DNA from: Oscillospiraceae bacterium
GTDB taxonomy: Bacteria > Bacillota_A > Clostridia > Oscillospirales > Oscillospiraceae
Reading direction: 5' to 3'
Length of the DNA: 35,674 bases
NCBI GenBank assembly: GCA_015067895.1
Contig: SVLP01000027.1
Span: 1-35,674, forward strand
The notes beneath the pieces were generated by a model. The model was not told the DNA's origin, ran no database searches, and saw nothing but the letters and a program-made list of their open reading frames with translations. Made by a program: the position numbers and the translations under genes. The stretch's first letter is position 1. Each line of letters opens with the position of its first letter. Below are positions 26,888 to 34,476 of the stretch, piece after piece.

Positions 26888-27066
26888 TCTTGCCCCCCGC
26901 ATTTATGAGGGGGGTGCCCCGCATTTATGAGGGGGGTGCCCCGCAGGGGCGGGGGGAGTCTGAACGCAGTTCGTATTCGCCGAAGTGCAGCAATAGGAGG
27001 GGCGGTGTACCGCAATACTCCCCCCTGGCCTTCGGCCATCCCCCCTCGTAAACGCGGGGGGCAAGA
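26888..27066. repeat. X-family repeat, copy 2 (inverted), next to oriC
   Basis: Reverse orientation of copy 1 (15714-15870), with nearly the same central region (GAACGCAGTTCGTATTCGCC). Its left end carries a tandem duplication of the 22-bp GCCCCGCATTTATGAGGGGGGT-type end segment. It directly follows the dnaA stop and may act as its terminator. Confidence 0.85.
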
Positions 27067-27081
27067 ATCGGTGCGTTTCTC

Positions 27082-28395
27082 TTACAGGCAGCTGTTGATA
27101 TTGGCGGTGATATCCCGGATATTGTCCGCCAGCTGCTGGTTGCCGCCCTTCAGGGCCACCTCGATCTTGCGGATGGAGTGGAGCACCGTGGAGTGATCCC
27201 GGGAGAACTCCTGGCCGATGTCGGGCAGGCTCAGATTGGTCAGCTGCCGGATCAGGTACATGGCGATCTGGCGGGCCTCGGCGGTGTTTTTGTTCTTCTT
27301 GGTGCCCCGGAGGATGGTCTCGTCGATGGAGTAGAACTTGCTGACCTGGCCGATGATGAGGCTGGGGGTGGGCACCGCGCTGCCCTCGCTCTTGAACATG
27401 TCGTCGATGGCCCGGGAGACATTGGGCAGGTTCAGCTCCATGCCCGTCAGATTGTGGTAGGCCATGATCTTCTTGACGGTGCCCTCGATCTGACGGACGT
27501 TGTTGGTGATGTTGATGGCGATGTAGTTGCACACATCGTCGTCCAGCTTCAGATTGAGACTGCGGGCCTTGTTTTTCAGGATGGCCATTCTGGTCTCATA
27601 ATCCGGCGGCTGGATGTCGGCCAGCAGGCCCCATTCGAAGCGGGTGCGCAGACGATCCTCCAATGTGGGCATGTCGCTGGGCTTGCGGTCGGAGGTCATG
27701 ACGATCTGCTTGCGGGATTCATACAGGGCGTTGAAGGTATGGAAGAACTCCTGCTGGGTGGATTCCTTACCGGCGATGAACTGGATATCGTCGATGAGCA
27801 TCAGGTCGGCCTGGCGGTACTTGTTCTTGAACTCCGCCTGGGAGCCCTTCTGGATGGCGGCGATCAGCTCGTTGGTGAATTCGTCGCCCTTGATGTAGAC
27901 GATGCGGGCGTCGGGATCCTGCTTGCGGATGCCGTTGGCGATGGCGTAGAGCAGGTGGGTCTTGCCCACGCCGGGAGGGCCGTAGATGAAGAGCGGATTG
28001 TAGATGTCGCCGGGGGAATTGGCAACGGCGATGGCCGCGCCATGGGCGAACCGGTTGCTGGGGCCGACGACGAAATTCTCAAAGGAGAACTGGGGTGCAA
28101 ACTCCAGGGAGGTATTTTTCTTTCCGCCGGAGCGGTGCTGGGCCAGCTGCTCGTCGTTGAAGACGATGACCTTGGCGTTGGAATTGAAGATCTCCTTGAG
28201 CGCGTCCTGGATATACTCGGTGCAGCGGCGGCGGATGATCTCCTGGCGGAAGTCGGAGGGGGAATAGATGATGAGATGCTCGTCGTTGAGCTCCACCACC
28301 TCCGCGTCATCGAACCAGCTCGACACCGTGACGGCACCCAGCCGCTCCTCCATATGGATCAGAACCTTCGCCCAGACATAGGCGGATGAATACAT
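27082..28395 (-). CDS. dnaA: Chromosomal replication initiator DnaA
   Basis: A 437-residue DnaA. Domain I starts MYSSAYVWAKVLIHMEERLG. The AAA+ domain has Walker A GPPGVGKT (139-146), Walker B LMLIDDIQF and the arginine region RLRTRFEWGL. Domain IV has the DnaA-box recognition signature FSRDHSTVLHSI. Domain II is short. AAAGGAG lies 10 bp before the ATG. A predicted promoter upstream overlaps DnaA-box-like sites, consistent with autoregulation. Confidence 0.98.
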   Translation of the reverse strand: MYSSAYVWAKVLIHMEERLGAVTVSSWFDDAEVVELNDEHLIIYSPSDFRQEIIRRRCTEYIQDALKEIFNSNAKVIVFNDEQLAQHRSGGKKNTSLEFAPQFSFENFVVGPSNRFAHGAAIAVANSPGDIYNPLFIYGPPGVGKTHLLYAIANGIRKQDPDARIVYIKGDEFTNELIAAIQKGSQAEFKNKYRQADLMLIDDIQFIAGKESTQQEFFHTFNALYESRKQIVMTSDRKPSDMPTLEDRLRTRFEWGLLADIQPPDYETRMAILKNKARSLNLKLDDDVCNYIAINITNNVRQIEGTVKKIMAYHNLTGMELNLPNVSRAIDDMFKSEGSAVPTPSLIIGQVSKFYSIDETILRGTKKNKNTAEARQIAMYLIRQLTNLSLPDIGQEFSRDHSTVLHSIRKIEVALKGGNQQLADNIRDITANINSCL

Positions 28396-28476
28396 AGCTT
28401 GTGCGCTCCTTTCTGCAAAATTTTCCTTGGAAAAAACAAACGTTCCCCGGAAAAAAGGGCATAAAATAACACCATA

Positions 28477-28505
28477 AGTTTACCACATCCCTGTGGAAAA
28501 AACAA
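28477..28505 (-). promoter_or_regulatory. Predicted dnaA promoter with DnaA-box-like sites
   Basis: Minus strand: TTGTTT (28500-28505), a 17-bp spacer, and TAAACT (28477-28482) preceded by TGG. TTTTCCACA (28509-28517, +) and its inverse TGTGGAAAA (28492-28500) flank or overlap the -35, the expected place for DnaA to repress its own gene. Confidence 0.6.
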
Positions 28506-28576
28506 GAGTTTTCCACAGGCTACTATTTAATAAAAACGAGATGCAAAAAGGAAACTTTTTTGTGCCATACGATGGA

Positions 28577-28717
28577 GAGGAGATATAAGATATAAAATAT
28601 AAGATATGAGATAGGCGTTTGCCCTGACAGAAGCAAAAAATATGAGATACAAGATCGTCACTGACATATCCCGTATCTCATATCCTGATATCTAATATCT
28701 TATATCTTATATCTAAT
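28577..28717. repeat. Large AT-rich imperfect palindrome upstream of dnaA
   Basis: A left arm of GATATAAGATATAAAATATA type (28577-28613) faces a right arm of ATATCTTATATCTTATATCT type (28685-28717). A perfect 11-bp inner pair ATATGAGATAC / GTATCTCATAT (28640-28650, 28673-28683) lies inside. It ends 3 bp from the response-regulator stop. It could be an unwinding region, a weak terminator or a MITE. The remainder of 28396-28720 holds the dnaA promoter and box-like sites. Confidence 0.75.
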
Positions 28718-28720
28718 AAC

Positions 28721-29395
28721 TCACTTCAATCGGTACAGCACCCTTGGCCGTCCGCCGGTCTCATAGTCGATGGCGCTGGTCAGGGTTCCGGTATCGATGA
28801 GGTAGTTGAGGTAATGGCGCACCGTCACCTTGGAAAGGCCCGAGGCGGCGGAGAGACTCTCGCAGGTATGGTTTCCCCCGGGCTCCTGATCCAGCACCGA
28901 CCGGACGGCGGCCAGGGTCTTGGCGTTCAGACCCTTGGGCAGGGGCGTGTCGGCACTGCGCCGGGGCTGGTTGCCCAGCAGCTGGTCTACCATGGCCTGG
29001 CTGGCAGTCTGGGACTGCTGCACCAGGCTGGTCTTGTCCCGGAACCGGAGCACGGACTCGCGCAGCCGGTCGTAGGAGAAGGGCTTGATGATGTAGTCCT
29101 CGATCCCAAGGCGCAGAGCCTCGTCCACCACCTTCATTTCGGTGGCGGCGGTAATCATGATGACGGCGGTCTGGATGCCGGTGCTCCGCATCCGGCGCAG
29201 CAGCTCCACGCCGCTGCACACCGGCATGTATACATCCACGATGGCCAGCTCCACCGGGTTCTCCCGGAGAAATTCCAGGGCCTGCTGTCCGTTGGGGAAG
29301 ATGCCCCGGACGGAAAAGCCCTCCAGACGGTCAAGATAGGCGGCATTGAGCTGGGCCACAATGGGGTCGTCCTCGACGACGATGATGCGGATCAT
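28721..29395 (-). CDS. Response regulator, CitB/DcuR/MalR type
   Basis: A 224-residue regulator. The receiver has acidic pocket Asp9/Asp10, phospho-acceptor Asp54 (AIVDVYMP), Thr82 and Lys104 (IIKPF). The C-terminal HTH (CESLSAASGLSKVTVRHYLNYL) matches the CitB/DcuR-type output domain. The ATG overlaps the kinase stop by 4 bases. No dicarboxylate or citrate transporter is adjacent, so its targets cannot be read from the window. Confidence 0.93.
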   Translation of the reverse strand: MIRIIVVEDDPIVAQLNAAYLDRLEGFSVRGIFPNGQQALEFLRENPVELAIVDVYMPVCSGVELLRRMRSTGIQTAVIMITAATEMKVVDEALRLGIEDYIIKPFSYDRLRESVLRFRDKTSLVQQSQTASQAMVDQLLGNQPRRSADTPLPKGLNAKTLAAVRSVLDQEPGGNHTCESLSAASGLSKVTVRHYLNYLIDTGTLTSAIDYETGGRPRVLYRLK

Positions 29396-31008
29396 AGGCT
29401 TTCTCCTCTCTCCCGGCTGAAAATGATGGAGAACGTGGTGCCGGAGCCGGGTTCCGTGTCCACGTCGATGGAGCCGCTGTGGCGGTCGATGATCTCCTTG
29501 ATGAGCTTCATGCCGATGCCCCGGCCCGACTGGGCCTTGGTGGAGAAGCCGGATTCAAAGATGTGGGGCAGATTTTCCTCGCTGATGCCCTCGCCGGTGT
29601 CGCTGACCATCAAAAACAGGCCGTTGTCATCCTCGGTCAGCTGCAGGGTGACCTGGCGCAGGCCGCCGGCGGGGGCGGAGTTGACGGCCTCCATGGCATT
29701 TTCCAGCAGGTTGCCCACCATGGTCACCAGCTCCCGGGTGCTCAGGTATCGGCTGCGCTCGGGCAGGCTGGAGTTGCTGAGCAGGGTCAGCTGGATATCC
29801 AGCTCCCGCATGTTTTCCTCCTTGCCCAGGATCAGAGCCGCCACGTTGGCGTTGCGGATCAGCTTGACGACCGGGCCGGTGATCTGCTCGTGGAGGGCGG
29901 AGATGCTGCCGATGTAGTCCAGAGCTTCGGCCACATAGCCCAGCTGCAGCAGGCCCGAGATGACCTGGAGCTTGTTGAGGAATTCGTGGGTATTGGCCCG
30001 GAGGGCGCTGAGCATGTGCCGGGTGCCCACCAGCTCGTCGGCATAGCGGGCCACCTCGGACTTGTCCGCCAGGATCAGCACCTGCCGGGCCCAGAGGTTG
30101 GAGTCCGGCAGCTGCACCGGCCGCACCAGGATGTTGGCCCGGCTGCTCTGGAGTCCCATGGCGCTCTCCCGATCCCGCAGGGTGGTGCCGTCCTCGGCCC
30201 GGAGCAGGTCGTCCACCTGCTGTCCCACCAGAAGATCCTCCCGGTGGCCCAGCATTTTTGCCGCCGCCGCGTTGACCAGCCGCACCCTGCCCGTGTTGTC
30301 GAAGGAGATCATGCCCTCGTCCAGGGCGTTGAGGATGTCGTTCTGGGTCAGGTAGACGCGCAGCAGATCATCGGGCTTCACGCCCCGGAGATTCCTGCCC
30401 AGATACATGGCCAGGATCGTGCCGAAGATCAGGGTGCAGACCGTCAGAATCAGGAAGAGCCTGGCGTAGGTGTCGTAGATGTCGGAGCGGAGCTGGTCGA
30501 TCCGCTCGTGGGTGGTGGAGGCCATGACGAAGCCCAGCACCCTGCCGTCCTGGCCGAAGACCGGGTGGAAGGCCCGACGCTGGCCCTCGAAATTGTCGGG
30601 ATTGGCGTCGGAGAGATAGACCTCCCCTGCCAATGCCCGGTACTGGTCGCCGCCCTCGAAGGGCAGGCCGATGAAGGCCGGGTCGATGTGGTAGAGGCGG
30701 ATGGAATTTGTGTCCGCGATGGTGATGTAGTCCAGGTCTGAGGTGTTATCGACCACGCTGGTCAGATAGATGGACATATCCTCGCTGCAAACGCCGTCCC
30801 GCAGCTCATCCAGAACCAGAGGGCTTTCCGCCAGGGTCTTGACGGTGGACAGGAGGATGTCATCGACCTTCTCCTGGAAGGTCTTCAGCGCGTAGCGCAG
30901 GGTCAGCATCATGGCAATGGACAGCAGGATGAACCAGGTCACCAGGATCCCCGCCATCAGCTGCCAGAAGATGGGCAGACGGTTTCGTTGTTGTCGTTTC
31001 ATAGGCAT
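29392..31008 (-). CDS. Sensor histidine kinase, CitA/DcuS type
   Basis: A 538-residue membrane kinase. Helix 1 (about 14-37), an extracellular single-Cache sensor domain (about 38-180), helix 2 (about 183-203) and a cytoplasmic PAS domain (about 220-315) are followed by a SpoOB-type phospho-acceptor helix with His341 (NTHEFLNKLQVISGLLQLG). The HATPase domain has NLLENAMEAV, DTGEGI and GRGIGMKLI. Family members sense C4-dicarboxylates, citrate or related acids. The ATG at codon 3 (31000-31002) has better spacing from GGTGA and may be the true start. Confidence 0.93.
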   Translation of the reverse strand: MPMKRQQRNRLPIFWQLMAGILVTWFILLSIAMMLTLRYALKTFQEKVDDILLSTVKTLAESPLVLDELRDGVCSEDMSIYLTSVVDNTSDLDYITIADTNSIRLYHIDPAFIGLPFEGGDQYRALAGEVYLSDANPDNFEGQRRAFHPVFGQDGRVLGFVMASTTHERIDQLRSDIYDTYARLFLILTVCTLIFGTILAMYLGRNLRGVKPDDLLRVYLTQNDILNALDEGMISFDNTGRVRLVNAAAAKMLGHREDLLVGQQVDDLLRAEDGTTLRDRESAMGLQSSRANILVRPVQLPDSNLWARQVLILADKSEVARYADELVGTRHMLSALRANTHEFLNKLQVISGLLQLGYVAEALDYIGSISALHEQITGPVVKLIRNANVAALILGKEENMRELDIQLTLLSNSSLPERSRYLSTRELVTMVGNLLENAMEAVNSAPAGGLRQVTLQLTEDDNGLFLMVSDTGEGISEENLPHIFESGFSTKAQSGRGIGMKLIKEIIDRHSGSIDVDTEPGSGTTFSIIFSRERGESL

Positions 31009-31031
31009 TCACCAAAAACAGGATGTAAGGA

Positions 31032-31045
31032 GGCCGTTCCCTACG
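31032..31045. repeat. W-family half palindrome
   Basis: GGCCGTTCCCTACG equals the right half of the W repeats at 4521, 4637 and 14462. Confidence 0.45.
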
Positions 31046-31054
31046 GGTATATCC

Positions 31055-31146
31055 TTTAAGTTTGCGAGGGGCGGGGGAGTCCGTTGCAAAGTCTGCATAC
31101 TCCCCCTGGCCTTCGGCCATTCCTCTCATAAATGAGGGGGACGAGA
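31055..31146. repeat. X-family repeat, copy 3 (short)
   Basis: GTTTGCGAGGGGCGGGGGAGTCCG ... CTCCCCCTGGCCTTCGGCC ... CTCATAAATGAGGGGGACGAGA, a compact, degenerate X element between the PHP gene and the kinase gene. Confidence 0.7.
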
Positions 31147-31154
31147 ATGTGCAT

Positions 31155-32003
31155 TTATTTACAAATTATACCATATTCCCAATCACTGTCAACCGTCCAT
31201 GCCACGCCCTCGGCGTTCAGCATCCCCAGCTCCAGATCGGGCTTGTTGGCTCCGTGGTAATCGCTGCCGCCGGTGACGATCAGGCCGTGCTTTTTCGCCT
31301 GCTCCAGCAAAAAGTGCACGTCCTCCATCGAATACCGGGAGTACCAGCACTCCAGCCCCCGGATGCCGAAGCCCAGCAGAGTCTCCAGCTGGGCCGCGAA
31401 TTTCTCTTTGCTCAGCCGCTTCTCTCCCTCGCCGCCCAGGGGGTGGGCCCACACAGGCAGTCCCCCTGCCGCCGCGATGGCGCGCACTGCCGTTTCGGCT
31501 TCGATCCGATCCCGGCCCGGAACGCCCTTCAGAAAGGTTTGAATGGCGGCGGTCAGGTCGGGGGCCATGCCCCGATCCACGAGGAGCTTACCAAGATGGG
31601 GCTTTCCGGGACTTTTCAGGCTGTTGAGCCACTGAAGCTCCCTGTCAGTCAGGGTAATATCGAATTTTTCCTGCAAATGTTCGAGCCGCCGCGCCAGCTT
31701 CTCCCGGCGCAGGCTTCGCCCCTCCTCCAGGGCAGCGAGGAATTCCGGGCATGCCGGGTCGTAGCCGTAGCCCAGGATGTGGCATTTCCCCGCCGGGCTG
31801 ACGCAGGAGAATTCCACGCCCCGGAGGAAGCACGCGCCCTTGGGCACCAGACCCTCCATCTCCAGGGCACCGTCGATGGTGTCGTGGTCGGTGACGGAGA
31901 AGAGCCGGATGCCGGACGCGGCGAGCTTCTCCGCCAAAAGGGCGGGGGTGTCCGAGCCGTCGGAGGCGGTGGTGTGGATGTGCAGGTCGAGCTTGCTTGC
32001 CAT
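31155..32003 (-). CDS. PHP-domain phosphoesterase
   Basis: A 282-residue PHP protein. The metal-binding motifs are DLHIHTTASDGS (His8, His10), SVTDHDTIDGAL, GVEFSC, a WAHPLGG His and GGSDYHGANKPD near the end. This matches the stand-alone PHP family that includes RNase AM/YciV (5'-3' exonuclease or 3',5'-bisphosphate phosphatase activity). AAAGGAGG lies 8 bp before the ATG. No operon partner is evident. The exact substrate cannot be told. Confidence 0.9.
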   Translation of the reverse strand: MASKLDLHIHTTASDGSDTPALLAEKLAASGIRLFSVTDHDTIDGALEMEGLVPKGACFLRGVEFSCVSPAGKCHILGYGYDPACPEFLAALEEGRSLRREKLARRLEHLQEKFDITLTDRELQWLNSLKSPGKPHLGKLLVDRGMAPDLTAAIQTFLKGVPGRDRIEAETAVRAIAAAGGLPVWAHPLGGEGEKRLSKEKFAAQLETLLGFGIRGLECWYSRYSMEDVHFLLEQAKKHGLIVTGGSDYHGANKPDLELGMLNAEGVAWTVDSDWEYGIICK

Positions 32004-32157
32004 GGCGGGCCCTCCTTTGGAAATTTTGCTTCTATTATAAGGGAAAACCGGACAAATTGCAATGAAAACGCGCTGCCGCTGTCACCAAATCCGGCCAGCG
32101 GAATAACATGGAATGAGCGGTGAAGCTGCTCAAAAATCCATTCCCGGAGGTAATCTT

Positions 32158-32304
32158 ATGTATAACAACAACTGCTTCGGCGGCAACAACTGTCTGTGGA
32201 TCATCATCCTGCTCATCCTGTTCTGCGGCTGCGGCAACCAGGGCGGCATGTGCCAGACCAACAACGGCTGCGGCTGCGACCGGAGCCACGACTGCTGCTG
32301 CTAA
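32158..32304 (+). CDS. Cysteine-rich membrane micro-protein (48 aa)
   Basis: A 48-residue product with 10 cysteines: MYNNNCFGGNNC, a short hydrophobic segment LWIIILLILF, then CGCGNQGGMC and a CDRSHDCCC tail. CGGAGG lies 7 bp before the ATG, and a strong terminator follows 13 bp after the stop, so it is a real transcription unit. It resembles the loosely named high-cysteine or chorion-like small proteins and YjcZ-like peptides of Firmicutes. I cannot assign a function; spore or envelope roles are guesses. Confidence 0.8.
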   Translation: MYNNNCFGGNNCLWIIILLILFCGCGNQGGMCQTNNGCGCDRSHDCCC

Positions 32305-32317
32305 ACCATAGATGACC

Positions 32318-32344
32318 GGGCCTCCCGCAAGGGAGGCCCCTTTT
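32318..32344 (+). terminator. Terminator of the Cys-rich micro-protein gene
   Basis: GGGCCTCCC-gcaa-GGGAGGCCC with a GNRA loop, then C and TTTT. Confidence 0.92.
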
Positions 32345-32349
32345 GTGCC

Positions 32350-32582
32350 GAAAACCCCTTGCCTCCCCCATTTATGGGGGCACCCCAGGGTGGCCTCTCT
32401 TGCCCCTGCGGGGCAATTCACCTTCAGGTGTCACGATGGGTTCGGGCAAAGCCCGGAGCCATCGTGACGGAGGGGGTCTGCCCGTTTTTCCGTGAAAAAC
32501 GGGCTTTTCCGAATATTTGCGTTGCAAATATTCGGACTCCCCCCGCCCTTCGGGCACCCCTCTCATAAATGCGGGGGGCAAG
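32350..32582. repeat. X-family related hairpin array
   Basis: Ends are X-like (CCCTTGCCTCCCCCATTTAT and ATAAATGCGGGGGGCAAG). Inside are successive hairpins: TTGCCCC-tgc-GGGGCAA (32400-32416), GTCACGATGG...CCATCGTGAC (32430-32468), GCCCGTTTTTC-cgt-GAAAAACGGGC (32480-32504) and CCGAATATTTGC-gtt-GCAAATATTCGG (32509-32535). It fills most of the gap 32305-32681; no coding frame is credible. Confidence 0.75.
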
Positions 32583-32613
32583 AAATCAACCTTTCCCGAT
32601 ACTTTTGCGTCAA

Positions 32614-32642
32614 TTGACTTTGGGGAATGGGCATGGTAATAT
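32614..32642 (+). promoter_or_regulatory. Promoter of lspA
   Basis: TTGACT (32614-32619), a 17-bp spacer, and TAATAT (32637-32642) preceded by TGG (extended -10), 39 bp before the ATG. Confidence 0.8.
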
Positions 32643-32681
32643 AAAAAATAATGATCGCATCGAATCTGGAGGAAACATACC

Positions 32682-33158
32682 ATGCAATATCTGTTTATGG
32701 CCCTGTTCGCCGCCGGGGCGGTGGTGCTGGATCAGTGGACGAAGGCCCTGACCGTGGCGAACATCGCGCTGTTTGAGGACGTCCCCTTCTGGGACGGGCT
32801 CTTCCATTTCACCTACGTGCAGAATACCGGCGCGGCCTTCTCCTCCTTTGAGGGGCAGCAGTGGCTGTTTGCCGTCATTTTCGGAGTTTTTACCATCCTT
32901 TTCGCATGGGAGCTGTGGAAAAATCACATGGGCTTCCTGCCCCTGGAGCGGTGGAGCATCGTCGCCATCTGGGCCGGCGGCCTGGGCAACATGATCGACC
33001 GGGTGCGGCTTGGCTATGTGGTGGACATGATCGAGGTGGAGTTCATCCGCTTCCCGGTCTTCAATGTGGCCGACTGCTTCATCACCTGCGGCTGTGTGCT
33101 GCTGATCGCCCACCTGGTTCTGTGCAACAAGGAGTTCTGGAAGGACGAAAAAAAATAA
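32682..33158 (+). CDS. lspA: Lipoprotein signal peptidase (signal peptidase II)
   Basis: A 158-residue membrane aspartyl protease that removes signal peptides from prolipoproteins. Four membrane helices. Conserved motifs: LDQWTK (Asp17), NTGAAFS (Asn48 region), GGLGNMIDR and the catalytic pair Asp115 (YVVDMI) and Asp131 (FNVADCF). GGAGG lies 10 bp before the ATG. An rluD-like gene follows on the same strand, as in many Firmicutes, but an X repeat now separates the two. Confidence 0.97.
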   Translation: MQYLFMALFAAGAVVLDQWTKALTVANIALFEDVPFWDGLFHFTYVQNTGAAFSSFEGQQWLFAVIFGVFTILFAWELWKNHMGFLPLERWSIVAIWAGGLGNMIDRVRLGYVVDMIEVEFIRFPVFNVADCFITCGCVLLIAHLVLCNKEFWKDEKK

Positions 33159-33171
33159 GATGCAACCTCTT

Positions 33172-33286
33172 GCCCCCCTCATTTATGAGGGGGGATGGCC
33201 GCAGGCCAGGGGGGAGTATACAAAAGCGACAGGCGGACTCCCCCCGCCCCTTCGGGGCACCCCCCTCATAAATGCGGGGGGCGAGA
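33172..33286. repeat. X-family repeat, copy 4
   Basis: TTGCCCCCCTCATTTATGAG ... GATGGCCGCAGGCC ... CCGCCCCTTCGGGGC ... ATAAATGCGGGGGGCGAGA. Same orientation as copy 1 with a shorter centre. It sits between lspA and the rluD-like gene. Confidence 0.82.
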
Positions 33287-33311
33287 ATCCGACTGATTCA
33301 GGAGAACCACT

Positions 33312-34214
33312 ATGACTTTTACCGCTGACATCCCCGGCGAGCGTCTGGACGCCTTCCTGGCCCGGGCCGCCGACATGAGCCGCAGTGCGGTGCAGAAATT
33401 GATCGAACAGGGAAATGTTCGGAAAAACGGGAAAATTCCCAAGAAAAACGACCGTCTGGAGCCGGGCGACGTGATCGAAGTTGAGATCCCGGAGCCTGTG
33501 GCGGTGGACATCAAGCCCACCGAGATGCCCCTGGAGATCGTCTACGAGGACGAGGATGTGCTGGTCATCAACAAGCCCAAGGGGCTGGTGGTGCATCCGG
33601 CGGCGGGACACCAGGACGACACATTGGTCAACGGCCTGATGCATGCCATGGGCGACAACCTCTCTGGCATCAACGGCGAGCTCCGTCCCGGCATCGTCCA
33701 CCGGATCGACAAGGACACCAGCGGACTGCTGGCGGTGGCGAAGAATGACTTTGCCCACACCATGCTGGCCAGCCAGCTGAAGGATCACTCCATGGCCCGG
33801 ACTTATGAAGCCATCGTCTGCGGCTCCTTCCGGGAGGACTCAGGCACCGTGGATGCCCCCATCGGGCGGCACCCCACCGACCGCAAGAAGATGTGCGTCA
33901 CCGAGCGCAATTCCCGCAATGCCGTCACCCACTGGGAGGTGGTCAAGCGGTACCGGGGCTATACCCACATCCGCTGTAAGCTGGAGACGGGACGCACCCA
34001 CCAGATCCGCGTCCACATGGCACACATCGGCCACCCCATCCTGGGCGACACCGTCTACGGCCACAAAAAGAAGGAGCTGGGCCAGGAGAGCCAGTGTCTC
34101 CACGCCGGGGCCCTGTGCTTCCGGCACCCCAGGGACGGCCGGCCGGTGATGGTGTTTGCGCCGATGCCGGAGTATTTTGCTGAGGTCATTGAAAAGCTGG
34201 AAAGAATGGGATAA
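33312..34214 (+). CDS. 23S rRNA pseudouridine synthase, RluD family
   Basis: A 300-residue pseudouridine synthase: N-terminal S4 domain (RLDAFLARAADMSRSAVQKL) and a RluA/RluD catalytic domain with HRIDKDTSG containing catalytic Asp133, LVINKPKGLVVHP and the GRTHQIRVHM motif. RluD-type enzymes modify 23S rRNA; YlyB-type is the Firmicutes counterpart beside lspA. AGGAG lies 7 bp before the ATG. The exact uridine target is not readable. Confidence 0.94.
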   Translation: MTFTADIPGERLDAFLARAADMSRSAVQKLIEQGNVRKNGKIPKKNDRLEPGDVIEVEIPEPVAVDIKPTEMPLEIVYEDEDVLVINKPKGLVVHPAAGHQDDTLVNGLMHAMGDNLSGINGELRPGIVHRIDKDTSGLLAVAKNDFAHTMLASQLKDHSMARTYEAIVCGSFREDSGTVDAPIGRHPTDRKKMCVTERNSRNAVTHWEVVKRYRGYTHIRCKLETGRTHQIRVHMAHIGHPILGDTVYGHKKKELGQESQCLHAGALCFRHPRDGRPVMVFAPMPEYFAEVIEKLERMG

Positions 34215-34247
34215 CAGACAGAATCACGCAGAACGTAAAAGTTTCAG

Positions 34248-34412
34248 TGTCATTGCGAGGAGCGAAGCGACGTGGCAATCTCCTGGTACAGCCTTTCGAT
34301 AACTGACGCAGTAGCAAATGAAGCTATAACGCGATACTACTTCTATAACGTTAGCCCGTGATGAAAGGTCGTACCAGGAGATTGCCACGCCCCTGTGGGG
34401 CTCGCAATGGCA
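34248..34412. mobile_element. MITE-like 165-bp element, copy B (opposite orientation to copy A)
   Basis: Ends TGTCATTGCGAGGAGCGAAG... and ...TACCAGGAGATTGCCACGCC match copy A at 9660-9823. The centre matches copy A only after reverse complementing, for example TATAGCTTC and GTTATCGA blocks. The element fills most of the 262-bp gap between the rluD-like gene and the HAD gene. Confidence 0.8.
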
Positions 34413-34476
34413 GCGTTATTTCACGTTTCGTGCAAAATCAACCGCAAAGCACAATTACGCCAAGGAGGACACATCT

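Noticed and set aside
34417..34436. parS-like sequence TTTCACGTTTCG
   Set aside because: Only half of the parS palindrome matches; the other half is not present.
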